From NCBI GenBank assembly GCA_034509425.1, contig JAVTVJ010000040.1, positions 6,835,001 to 6,899,000 of the forward strand: a stretch of 64,000 bases of DNA, in the 5' to 3' direction. Below, piece by piece: positions 1 through 11,701 of the stretch; positions within the stretch are counted from its first letter, which is position 1, and the number at the start of each line of letters is the position of its first letter. The notes under the pieces were generated by a model that saw only the letters and a list, made by a program, of their open reading frames with translations, had not been told where the DNA came from and did not search any database. Position numbers and translations under genes: made by a program. The stretch is from Eopsaltria australis. Its lineage: Eukaryota; Chordata; Aves; Passeriformes; Petroicidae.

Positions 1-70
1 GAAAAAAGAGAAGTGAAAAAGAAGACAAAAGGAGCTGAAAATTGTTTCCTATCAAAGCATATTTGCATAC

Positions 71-110
71 CTGTTGGAGTTAATTCTGGATTTTTCTATG
101 TTACATCTGC
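71..110 (-). CDS. Possible 40-bp exon near the left edge
   Basis: The donor CAACAG followed by GTATGCAAA is strong, but the acceptor (tatttaaaaacaag) has a poor tract. Entered with two bases from the 5.2-kb exon it would read RCNIEKSRINSN and end with two bases. It is a candidate for the next exon after 5.2 kb. Confidence 0.22.
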
Positions 111-1054
111 CTTGTTTTTAAATAGACAATAATTGCTTGCAGTATACTGAAAAATAATCTCTAAAGGTGCAGTAATGGTTCCTCTTCAGGCAGCAAACTA
201 TAATCTGTGCTAATCATCATCAGGCAGGAAGATGGTCCTTTCTGAACTTCCAAAGAGGAGGATCAAGGCCAAATAACCATGCTTGAAAACACATTTTGTA
301 CAATATTCCACAGCACCAAAAATAAGTTGCTGGCAGTAAAACCAAAAAACAGTGCTTTCTTTAATTTTAAGGTAAAAATTAACTTAAACCAGTACTTTAT
401 TATTATTATTATTTATGAATGAATGTATGTACTCCCTTGTTTTCGTATTTGCTTAACTTATAATGCAGTATGCTTAATTTAAATATACCATAGAAACTTT
501 TTATCTGAAAGTCTAATGATATTGTTCTCATGACAGTCTAAATGCCTTGGAAGCGTAAGGCCATTTATCTCAGTTTCTCAGAGGGTAAAAATGCAGATTT
601 TGTGTACTTTGCTCCTTGAAATTCAAAGAACACTGGATGACTAGTAGACATTCATGTCTTCAAAAGTCTTTTTTTCAGATGTGCCTACACTGAGCAATGT
701 GTCAAAGCACTATGTCAAAGACAGCAGAACTAGCTCTACAGAAGTGACTGTATCTACAAGCACAGTTAAGTGCTCTGAAGAAATACAACATAGATGTGTC
801 TGCCTATCCTGCCCCTATCCTTAGCACAATTCCTCTCTGAAGAAGTGTCATTATTAAAAAAATAAAATTATATAGGTAATATAATAAGTTTTAGCTTGTA
901 TTATATACCTTTTGTTATTATCCTGTGCTGTTTGGCTTTTTAGGCCCAAGTATTGAATAAGATCTGTGCTATGCCACTTTTCAGAGGGATTGTTAGCATG
1001 GCTACATGCTTCTAAGGCATCCTCATTTAGGGACATAGCACCACAGGGAAATAC

Positions 1055-1480
1055 ATTTTGAAAGAGACCTCAGGAGATTTCTAACTCAACCTTCAGCTCA
1101 CAGCTGGGCCAGCTCTGGTGTCAAGCCAGGTTTAAGGGTCACCATGTCATGGAAGCCTCCAATGATGGAGCTTGGAGGCTGCTGTCCAAGAGGCAGCCTG
1201 TTTTATTATTTTACTATCTTCATGGTGAAAATGCTTTTCCTTATCTCCTCTTTTATTTGTTTAGGTCCTTGCCTCTTATCTTCCAGCCAGTGTGCTGCTG
1301 TGAAGGACCTGGCTCACTCTTGTTTATTCCACTCCATGGGTAGCTGGTCAGGTTGCTGAAGCCATGTGTTCCCTACACTGGGCAAATTGAGCTCCCTCAG
1401 ACATTTTGCATGGGGCGAGTGCAGCAGTACGTTGACATCTTTCCTATGCTGTAGGACCCAAAACTGCACACACTGCTCTA
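1055..1480 (-). repeat. Degraded CR1 LINE 3' region
   Basis: The segment reads as an antisense CR1: a gagacctcaggag motif near 1065, a cttgcctcttatc block near 1270, and near 1430-1475 acatctttcctatgctg followed by acccaaaactgcacacac. These match, with many changes, the successive landmarks of the CR1 3' non-coding region. Confidence 0.6.
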
Positions 1481-3526
1481 AATGGTTGATGTATTTTTAA
1501 GTGGTTACATAAATCTTGAGATTAGGATTATTTTTTTTTAAATCACAATAAAATTTCTATCTCATTCTTAAGTCATGCTGGAAGTGTAGCTAAACATTAA
1601 TTTAGGGATCAGAAAAAGTTTCTTTTCTATTACTGCTGGCTGGTCTGAAGTGGCATGGAAAAAGGAAAATCTGGGATCTATGCATGGTAACCCTCTTCCA
1701 TAAGAAGCTGGCACAAGAATGCAAATTTAAGCTGAAAGCTAAAGGGGTAGGTAGCTCACAGAGACTGATCACAGATCTACCAAGGTAGGAACTTCCAACT
1801 TGGCACTGGACTCCAAACTGATACCTGGCATTCTGCCATTAATTGTAGCTTATTATGCCCTTCCTTCAGTAGTAAACTAATGAAATTAGGGTCCATCAAT
1901 TAAATTTCTCTCTGTGGCTCTTGTTAATTTATCTGCATATCCAGTTCAACCCTTTCCTAGGATATGTGGTTAACCTGAGTGCTAGCAGGCACTGAAGCCA
2001 AAGACATTAAGCATGAATGCTATGCATGTAAACAAATTTAGAAAAAAAAAAAGAAAGCAACAATAGGTAATATAACAGCACAGAACTGAATGTGCTAATG
2101 TCAAAGTATTTGCACAGTATCAGATTAAGTAAATATGGAAATAATATGATTATAAAAGAAAGATGCATAGATATTAATTTCTTTAATTTGGAAGGCTTTT
2201 CTTTCCTTTTTATAACATTTTTTAGGGCACATAGTGCTGAAACAAGCTAGTGTACTCATGGTTTTGTTGAATGTAGTAATTTCTAGGTTCCCGTGTGAGG
2301 TGATTGCCTAAGATAGCACTCCTAAAAGTTTGAGTGCTTTAATTGGTTAATATCTATCCATACTTCAATATCCATACTTCACTTATCAGAGGCACTGTTG
2401 AAATACAGTTTCTTTCCCTGGCTGCACAACACGATGCACAATGGTGTTTAACTATGTGATTAGGACTCCTGGGCATTATGACATTATAAATTATAAACCA
2501 CAACACAAAGGGCTTTAATGCTACATTTTGCATAATCTTAGTTAAGTGAACATGAATTGAAATAGCTTCTAATTTTACAAGCAGAGTCTTTGTTGACATG
2601 ATCTCTATCGTACAAATCATTTAGCTACACAATATTTCAGTCAACCTGTTGTTTTGGGGTTTTTTTCCCCATCAGCACCTCCAGAAAGCATCTTTTACCC
2701 AAGGTTGTTTGTAAACTTTTTTCTCTTTTCAGCCTGTATTTATGTGAAACCTTTTCCCATCATACTTATGCAGGGGTTATATCTGAAGTGAATGCTGTCA
2801 GCATATTCTTGGAGATTAGTACAGCCTTCAGACTGAAGCACATGCAGGTGCTTAGCCCCGGGTTCCTTCCAGGTTTTGCATTAGTAAAAAAGATTGTACA
2901 AGAAGAAGGACTGTTGAATAAGGAGTGAAGAAAGGTCTTCAGTGTCAGAGAAATGTTAATATATGGCCAAATGGTCAAAAATTGGATTGTGTTATAGTAG
3001 CAGAAAAGTTGTTTTCTGTTACACACACAAAAAGGTTTGGAAAATAAAAACATCTGCTTTTAGAGTCTTGGAAACTATGTACTAAGACGAAATTATTTCT
3101 CTTTTTTTGAGTTTGCCTTGAAATGCTGGATGAACATGAAGATCTCTTGCATTATATGTAAGATGCTGGATAAAGTCCTCTGGAGAAAAAGTGACATGAT
3201 ATGGCAAATAGACAAGTAATAACTCAATTCTTTCATCTTGGCTGATGTTATTTGAATAAGTTCCTACCTCACTGGAGGTTTCATCTTGAATATGAGTCTT
3301 GGATAAAGCATTTCAACAACATGTAGCTATAAACATAATGTTTTCTTTCATATTTTATGTTAAAACTACTGATTTCTTTTGCTTCTCAGAGAAGTAATAA
3401 AATAATCATGTATTTTGCACCATTAAATGTGATTTTTTTTTTTCCCACAGTTTTAAGTGAAAGTGAAACCTACGTCCTATTTTTAAACGGGTTTTTTAAG
3501 CTCTTTGGGATACCTTACAATATGTC

Positions 3527-3635
3527 AAAAAAAAAAAAAAAAAAAGAAAAAAAGAAAAAAAGAAAAAAAAGAAAAAAAGAAAAAAAGAAAAAAAGAAAAA
3601 AAGAAAAAAAGAAAAAAAGAAAAAAAGAAAAAAAG
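3527..3635 (+). repeat. (A5-8 G)n polypurine microsatellite
   Basis: About 109 bases of A-runs of variable length broken by single G residues, preceded by an uninterrupted A-run. The complementary strand is all pyrimidine. The apparent Lys-rich and Phe-rich reading frames here are products of the repeat. Confidence 0.97.
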
Positions 3636-4919
3636 AGGGAGCCAGTGAGCCAGTGGTTTTGGTTTCATTCCACCTGGAATGCCTAGTGACCATCTGTCAA
3701 TTGAATTCCATCCAAGACTCCTCCAGTAGTAAAATAATCAATAGCAATAGAAGTAATAGCTGAGTATCAAATTGAATAATGGCTTGTATTCTAACCTGAT
3801 GACATCAGTATTCAGTAATTCTTGAACCTTTCAACTCAGACTGAAGTTTTCAAACTTCAACTTCTGGCCGATGTGCATTGGGCTTTTTTTCAGGATTTTT
3901 TTTAAATTTGTTTGACTTTGCCTGTAGTTTTCTTCAATTCTTTTCTGAAGTTTGAAGTAGAAAAAAGTTAAGGCTTTTCAAGCATGTAAAAATTGAGAAA
4001 AGACACTCTTGACAGTAAACAATTACCATGACACTTTTTTATAATCACTCTACAGCCAAAACAGCTGGGGGATGAAAGTTTAAATTTGGCAGGAAAACAA
4101 CGCTAAGGAGAAGTGCTTTTGAGTGTTCTGGAGAAAATTGGTTTTGATGTGATGTAGTTATAAGCTTTTGAAACTCCTTGTACTGAGCATGTAACACTAG
4201 TTTCTCATTAAGTTTCACAGGTAGATTATTCAATGGACAATTATATTTGCTCAGATGCAAAAGTTTCACCTCGGGATGTAGTGATTTTACATAATCTCAC
4301 AGAAAACCTCTGCAGTGGGGTATTCCCAGAAATGTAGGTTCATGTCAGATAGATAGAGTGTAACTCTATCTATGAAAATATCCATAGGCCCGAATAATGC
4401 TGCTATTCCATGCTGTGATTTTGAGCACAATGTAATGCCTTACTTTTGTGTCTATTACTCACCCAATAAAGCAGTGTGCTTCACTTCTGTACTTTACTTG
4501 GGTTTTTAGTCTTCTAAAAAGCCACAGTTGTCAGCCATGAGGCCTATGCTTTGGAAGTTTCAATATTTTTTTTCTTTTCAGACCTTTATCATTCTTCAAC
4601 TCCTGGAGTGTTCTTTTACATAAAACAGATTGCTTGAAGGCACACAGATGACTTTAAATATTTTTGCACTTCACAGTGAATTGCTCATTCACCTGAGTGT
4701 TTAACTATGTCAGTATGTTCAACATTATCATATTTAATTGGATGGTTCAACAAGATAATATGCCAGTGCACACACAATTCAATGCATTATTGGCTCACAA
4801 TAAATAAGGCAACTCTCAAATAAAGCACAGGGGATTTAGTAAGAAGAAATTATGTATAACTGAGAGAGACATGAATGCATTGATGGTTTGCTAAAGGCTG
4901 ATAACTTATCAATTCTTAC

Positions 4920-4946
4920 AAACTTGAAAATTTGTGAAAAATAAGG
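4920..4946 (-). CDS. Possible 27-bp exon following the 5.2-kb exon
   Basis: A strong acceptor (ggcattctctttcgcag) and a fair donor (AGTTT followed by GTAAGAAT) lie 111 bp beyond the previous exon. In phase it would add LFFTNFQV. Length and a very short intron make it doubtful. Confidence 0.18.
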
Positions 4947-5057
4947 CTGCGAAAGAGAATGCCTTTAAAAACCGTAATTAAGACAGGCAAATGCAGTCTC
5001 CATTGCTGGTGATCCATTTCATACCCCGGCTTACATGTGCAGAACATTAAAACTTAC

Positions 5058-5218
5058 TCATTTGTTCTCTAAAGGTCCAAAATTTATATATTGAAGTCAT
5101 TGGTCTCACTCCTGAAAGGTCCTTCTTGAAGGAGGATGCTGCTGTCAGCAATGCAGCTATTTTCTGTTCTTCACCAACAATCTGCACAGTCACTGCTTGC
5201 CTTGATGCAAGACCAATG
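5058..5218 (-). CDS. Coding exon of the minus-strand gene (161 bp), last confident one
   Basis: The acceptor tract is cctttttcttggttttggtt, then cag. The donor is AATGA followed by GTAAGTTT. It encodes 53 codons beginning IGLASRQAVTVQIVGEEQKI, continuing AALLTAASSFKKDLSGV, and ending IYKFWTFREQM with one base carried over. The frame would hit a stop two codons after the donor if unspliced. The exon has the mix of small hydrophobic and charged residues of a folded domain. The gene must continue to the left. Confidence 0.8.
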
Positions 5219-8200
5219 CTGAACCAAAACCAAGAAAAAGGGCTGCTGACAAACAATGCAGACAAACAATCCCTCATCGCTCTTGGAAACTTTTTTGAGA
5301 AATAGGTTATCACCATTACTCAGAGATACCACTAGATCTGGGGGAAATAAAGCACAGTGTTTAGGTTAATGAATTTTGTCTTAGACTATACAAAACTAGG
5401 TTTTGTAACTTAGATGAGCAGTAAAATTTTAACCGGTATATTTAAGAAATAATTCCCTTTTCCATTCTTTCTACTGCACAAATGGATCATTTTCATTCTC
5501 AGTTAAGTAAAAAAATGCAAAGACAGAGGAATTTTTCAGCTAAATACCAAAATATCCTGAAATCAGAAATGCTGCCTTTTGCCCTCGAGGTAGAGTTTTG
5601 GGTGTTTCATTCTGCTAACCATCCACTACTGAAACTCCCTAGTAACACTGCTGCAATTATGGACCAGGATTTTTTTCCTTAATAGGTTGCTGAAATGAGT
5701 AAATAACATCTGCATCAGGTGTATTACCAGAGTTGTGGAGATATGGAAGTCTGAAACATGAATAAAGTGCCCAAAAAATTACTGCAATTATATTACATGA
5801 ACAAAGTGCTATGTTTGCGTACTTTAATTTCTGACACAAAAAAATATTGTGAGATTTTCTGTACAAAATACATATCTTTCATCAAAAAATAGTTTTTTTG
5901 AAAGTATTTCTTTGTCTAAAAAGGGCACTGATAGAAAATTCACAATAATAGTTAGAAGAAGACCTATACTGTAATAAACCTGTGCATACACCTGCAAAAA
6001 GCTGCAAAAGCTCAGGGTCACAGCCACAGATAAGTGTACAGTGATGTTCATGTCATAACTTTTCCTCTATAAAATGTTACATCATTGTTTTTTGAATAGA
6101 AGGTATTTTAAAAATAAAATTTAATGCATATACAGACAAGAATAAGACATGCTAGGACATGACTTGGTAGGCTGTTAATGTTCTCTTTAGTCAGTCAGAG
6201 GCTCAGTGCTGAAATGTATGGGTTGTGTATCATAGGATACTGATGGGCACTGAGCTTCCTGCTCTGTCCTCTGCACACTTTGGGTGCCATATGTAAATAA
6301 ATCTACTGCAGACATGAGTGTTCATTTATACCATGCCATCTGCGTCAGAGGTGCTGTGGACCCTCTCTGTCATACACAGAGAAGTTTAAGTACTTTTGCA
6401 GGTAAATGTCTCAGCTGTAAGCCTTGCTGGAACATTTCAAATGAAACCACTTCTGAGTACTTATAGGCAAATGTTATTGATCTCTACAAAACATTTGCTG
6501 ATGTTTAGATTCGCCTTTTACATTAGATAGTCATGGAAAAATTCCTTCAAACTGTCACATCCAGCATCTTGCCACTGAAGTTCACCCTAATTTCATTTGG
6601 TTTCACAGGTCAGAATGCTGAATTGACTTTCTTTTCCAAGTTTGACCACATCATATCTTGTTCAATAGGTTCATTTTGTGCCACTGCATCTGAAAGTCCA
6701 TGCACCAGAGAAATATTTTGAAGACTTTTTTCCTATTTCACCCAAGAAAAGAAGCAATCGTTGCATTGCTATATTCTAGGTTCATCTACAATCCAATTCT
6801 GAAGGGTTTTTTTTTCTTTTAATATTTTCTTCCAACAGAAAACGTTGGAAGGAAATTTCTAATTATCAAAGAAGCAAGATCTTGAAACAGCCTTTCAAGG
6901 GAACAAGGCAAAAAACTTGCCACTTTTAAAAAAGATTCATGATCCGCCTAAATTAAGGACTATGTTGCTCTTACAACAAAAGAAGACAAGATTCATTGAC
7001 ATAAGAAATTCTTCTATACATATTCCTGCAGTGGATCATCTAAGTCATGTATTAAGACCTTTATCATGCTCAAAATTCAATTATGAAACATGTACTTTAT
7101 GACAGAGTTTTTCTAAAGCAGCTACCTTTAGCACTTAAATGCTCTATTGGTTATTTATCTGTAAACCATGAAAAAATTTCCCTCTTTTCCATCATTTTCA
7201 TCTATTCTTCTTATCTTTATCTGTTTAAATAAGTAATTTCATGCATATTTGAACTCTATATAGGTATGGGTTCTATATTAGTTGCAAGCATGACTCACAA
7301 TTTTTCAGTAATAGATCCAAAAAGATGAAGTACCCTGTCCCAATGAAGCTAAACCCTGATATAAAGGCTTTCTTCTGCTTTTCTGTCTGACTTATTCTAT
7401 TATCAGTCAATTGTATCATCATTTAGAATATTCAAAAATTTAGCAGTGAGAATTCAGTTCAGTGACTTGGATTATCATTAAATAGTCAGATGGATGCATG
7501 ACTGAAAATCTGTCACAGTCATCTTATTTTAACCCTCTAATTTCTCCATTTTTCATTCATCTGATGTAAGTAGTCTGGGAGACCGAGGATGTGATTTGTA
7601 GATACCACGTAAGCCAAGAAAAGTCTTCATATTATGTCATAGCGTTTGCTACCTATTTATCAGCATTTCTGAAATAATCCTCTACCTTAAGGTCTTAAAA
7701 AATAGATTAAAAACCTTTTGGGGGGAATTTGATAAGTAGACTTTTAGCTTTAAAGATGAACTGATGAGGTTTTTTCTTCTTAAAAGCGAGGTATTAAAGC
7801 AAAATGGCATATATGATGGTGGCATTCTGCCCGTTGTTTCCCAAAATGCTGTCCCGGGTGTGTCTGAAACATGTCTGGCTCTGTAGCTGAGATCAGAGGA
7901 TGCACTGAAAGGTGGGAACCCTTTCTTTGTGTTCATGTAGAGATGTTCCAGGCAGCCCCAAACTGCAGCTCATTCAAGAAATTAAATAAAAGTAGGTGAG
8001 AGGAGGAAGGAAGGAAGGGGAATAAAATCAACTTCATAATCTAGGATTAGATGTGATTGATCATTGCTTTCAGTAACCCACTGGGCTTTTTTGATGTTTT
8101 GTAGTAAATTAATAAATAAACAGGGCAATATCTCTCAAACTGAAATTTGGCAGAAGGCAGTTAGTCTGGATCAATTAATGTCAGAAAATGAAAATCATAC

Positions 8201-8832
8201 AGTAATGACACACCTTTTAAAAGAACATTTAGCATGTGTGCCTTAAGCTTTTGAACAAGTCAAGAATTTGGAGATTAAACTGATCTGATATCACCTTATC
8301 TTAATTGAATTTATTTTTTAAAATATGCATTATAGATGACAAGTTCTCCTCTACATGGTTTCTACTGGTTTTGTCTCTCAAACAGGACTTTCAAACCAGC
8401 TGCTTTGAGCTACAGCCCAGAGCTACAGTTAGAGCTTCATCTACAGTAACTTAAGTGGCTTATTAAATTATATTACATAACAAGTTTATTCTCGGGAAGT
8501 TAGCAAGAAGTATTTAAAGACATAAATGGCAAAACAGGTCAAAGTCAGTAACTTCAAAATCCATTTTTCCTTCATTATGGAACTGGATGCCATCATCAAC
8601 CCCGGGTGAAAAGCAATTCTAGGCCACACCTTAATGTTCCTATTTTTCTGGTATCAATATGAGGAAGGGTAGGCAAGGGGAATTGCAGACTGAGTCTTTA
8701 GACCAGGTTTCTGCTGGTGCAACAGCATGGAATCAGCTGGCATGAATACAACATATCTCAACCCAAAGTAGCATGTATAAATCTATATTTTCAGTAGGCC
8801 CACATAATATGTGGACAGACATTATATATATA

Positions 8833-8879
<47 letters not shown>

Positions 8880-11626
8880 TGTATACTATCATATTCACTT
8901 AAATACAAATAAAGTACATGGTATATAGGTCAGACATTTTCAAGACTAAAAATATTTAGAGCTTTAGATTAATATATTCATCCTGTTGGGAGTACTGGAA
9001 GACAGAATTTGAAGAAAAGGGTGCATGCTAAAATCTGGATTCATGGAAGAAATCCTGGATCAACCACAGAAAATATACACCATTAAGAACTCTGTCTTTA
9101 TGTGTTAACAACATGTGGACATCTCCCTTTGATCAGCATCCTGAGTGCAAATCACCCTCATATCAAGGTTTTAAGCAATGCAAGTCTATGTTTCCTGTCT
9201 CTAAAAGAATGAATTTCAGTCACTGTGAATTAAATGGAAGACTAAAACTAACCTTTGTGGCAATGCAGCAATAGAAAATCTATTTATGTTATTTCACACC
9301 TCTATAGGAGAGGGTGACAAGCCTGAAGTCAAGGAAGAAGTCCAGCACTTTCAGAAAAAGAAGAACTTTCCCATCTAAAATGCCTGGCTCTTTAAGATGT
9401 GGCTTACTTGCTTTTGAATGTCATCCCAGCACTGTTGTTCCTCTGTTGCTAGAGGATGTCAAAGTGATGTCGCGCAGAATCATTTCCATTCTTGAAAAAT
9501 GTCCTCCCTGTAACATTTTTATCCCTTCCAAATGACACTTATTCTTAACAACTCACCACAATATTTATCTCCTTGAGACTAAGATTATACCCTAGAAAAT
9601 GAAGGCTCTTTGGAAAGCCTACCAGTTCCAAATCAACATGTGTTACAACCAGAAAAAAAAAATGAAATTTGAGCTTAAGCCAAAGGAGCATTGGAAGGCT
9701 GAATCAGAGGACATATACATTAAAGCTTGATTAAGTATTTAGTACTTCTTGAGCTTCATGTTGCCCAGGGCACTTTTTGTGTCGTTTTTATTGGTCTCCC
9801 ACCTCCCAATCTATATGTCTTTGTATCTTTGTTTTTCCTCATTACAGATGCTATTCCTTATAATGTATGATCTGTATTAACAAATCAACAAAGCAGCTGC
9901 TAGCTACAGTTAGTGCATTTCTCTTTATCCATTAACATTTACAGTATGTTAGATCAAGCATTGCAGACACATGCACACAAATGTATAGAGAGAACCACAC
10001 ATACTTGTCAGACATTCAGGAAAATTGAACAATGCAGAGTTATTGTTGCGCATCTCACACCGGGCTCCGTATCTGCATTATAACGGCTCAAAAGATATGC
10101 TCAAAGATGCTCAGAAACTCTGGCTCCTTTTGCATTTTCAGGGCTTGCACTTGGATGAATTTGCTCTTTTAGTCTCCTGAATTCCTTTGTAAACTGAAAC
10201 ACAAATATCGTTCAAGCTTTGTATGTCTGAACAAATTTGTTTCCCACAGGAAGGTCAGGACTTGACCTATGAAGTCAATGGAAAATGGAAATTTCCTAAA
10301 CATGTTTGCCAAGAGTGACTGTTGACAGATACTTTAATTAAAAAAATAATCAGATAGTGGCACTCATCCACCCATATTTGGGACTGTCATAATTGCCCTG
10401 CAGGACCAATTTCAGGTACAAAAGAGATATTTTAAAGAAATTATGTTTTCAGAAATTACTATTCTTTTGCTCTCATATGCAGATCACTCACTTTTATTTT
10501 GTTGCTGAGCTGATTAGCTTCAGCTTCTAATATGCCAAAGCAGTACACAAATTTATTACTTGCTCCCTAAGATTCTCTGGCTGGGCTTTATCTCATTTCG
10601 TTTCAGTCATCCCAAAGTTGGTATCTGCTCCTATCAAAGCAACACACTGCAATCTAGCTTACATTGCATATAGCTGAGGCTAGGGGCCCTGGATCTGTAA
10701 CTGCATGTTCTACAAACTGGACTGTCATGTGGAGGTTTGGATATCATTCCACTTTCTTACCCTATCTGTATTTAGAAGCAATAAACCCTACTCATCAGGT
10801 TTACAAACCATGGAGATTATCTACTTTATTTCCAAGTTCTAGATTTTTCTCTCTGACACCCAATATACTCCCCAAAAAATTGGGTTTTATTTCAAGCTGT
10901 GATTTTTTTTTTTATATTAATGATGTTACAAAGCCATTTTATTACTGTCCCAGGATCATTTCCAGCCTATAGGCATTACTTCTCCTGGGGATGCCAAGGC
11001 ACTCAAACGTTTGTCTTTTATTTCTCATCTGGGTTATTGCAATTCATTACTCGCTGGTCCACTTGTCACTTTTTGTTTTAGTTGCTTACAGCTGGTGCAA
11101 AATTTGGCTGCTTGATTGCTTATGAGATTTCTAATTACATTACTGCGATAATGAGATAGTTTCACTTGCCTCCTGTGAAACAGCAGATTGCTTTTAAGAG
11201 TTTATTCCTAGCAAATAAATATACACAATAGGCCATTTATTGCTCACACCATTATAAAATGACCATTCCCTTGATTCTGACTGTCTTTTGGATTATGGGA
11301 ATTTCAGCTATTCTTTTTTTTGTTATTCCATATGTTTGTAACACATATAACTTAGATTTCACAGCCTTTATTAGATAAGTATTACTTTCTCAATTTTTAT
11401 GACCTATGTCTTCTCCCTACTCGTGGTCATTTATTTTAAAACATATCAGGTACTAAAGAAAGATATATATGTCTGTATCTACATCCATATTCACTGATAT
11501 TAGACAGTGCAACTTTGCTTTGATTAGGTACCAGAGGCAGAGGTAGTGATATGGTCTATAGCCTACCAATTATCCTTAAAGAGGTTTCTAACAGAGCAAG
11601 GCTGAAACAGAACAGCACTGAAAATG

Positions 11627-11701
<75 letters not shown>

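Larger units (their letters stand above)
111..4919. other. Left flank: repeats and unassigned sequence
   Basis: Apart from the CR1 relic at 1.06-1.48 kb and the polypurine repeat at 3.53-3.64 kb, I see only AT-rich sequence. Weak exon-like segments at 3265-3289 and 4464-4517 do not fit the phase of the 5.2-kb exon. The remaining exons of the gene may lie beyond the edge. Confidence 0.5.

Noticed and set aside
3496..3693. Lys-rich (plus) and Phe-rich (minus) reading frames
   Set aside because: Translation of the A/G microsatellite, not a gene.
9412..9458. 47-bp exon-like segment on the minus strand with CpGs nearby
   Set aside because: Open frames, but its phase does not fit between the 14.1- and 5.2-kb exons.
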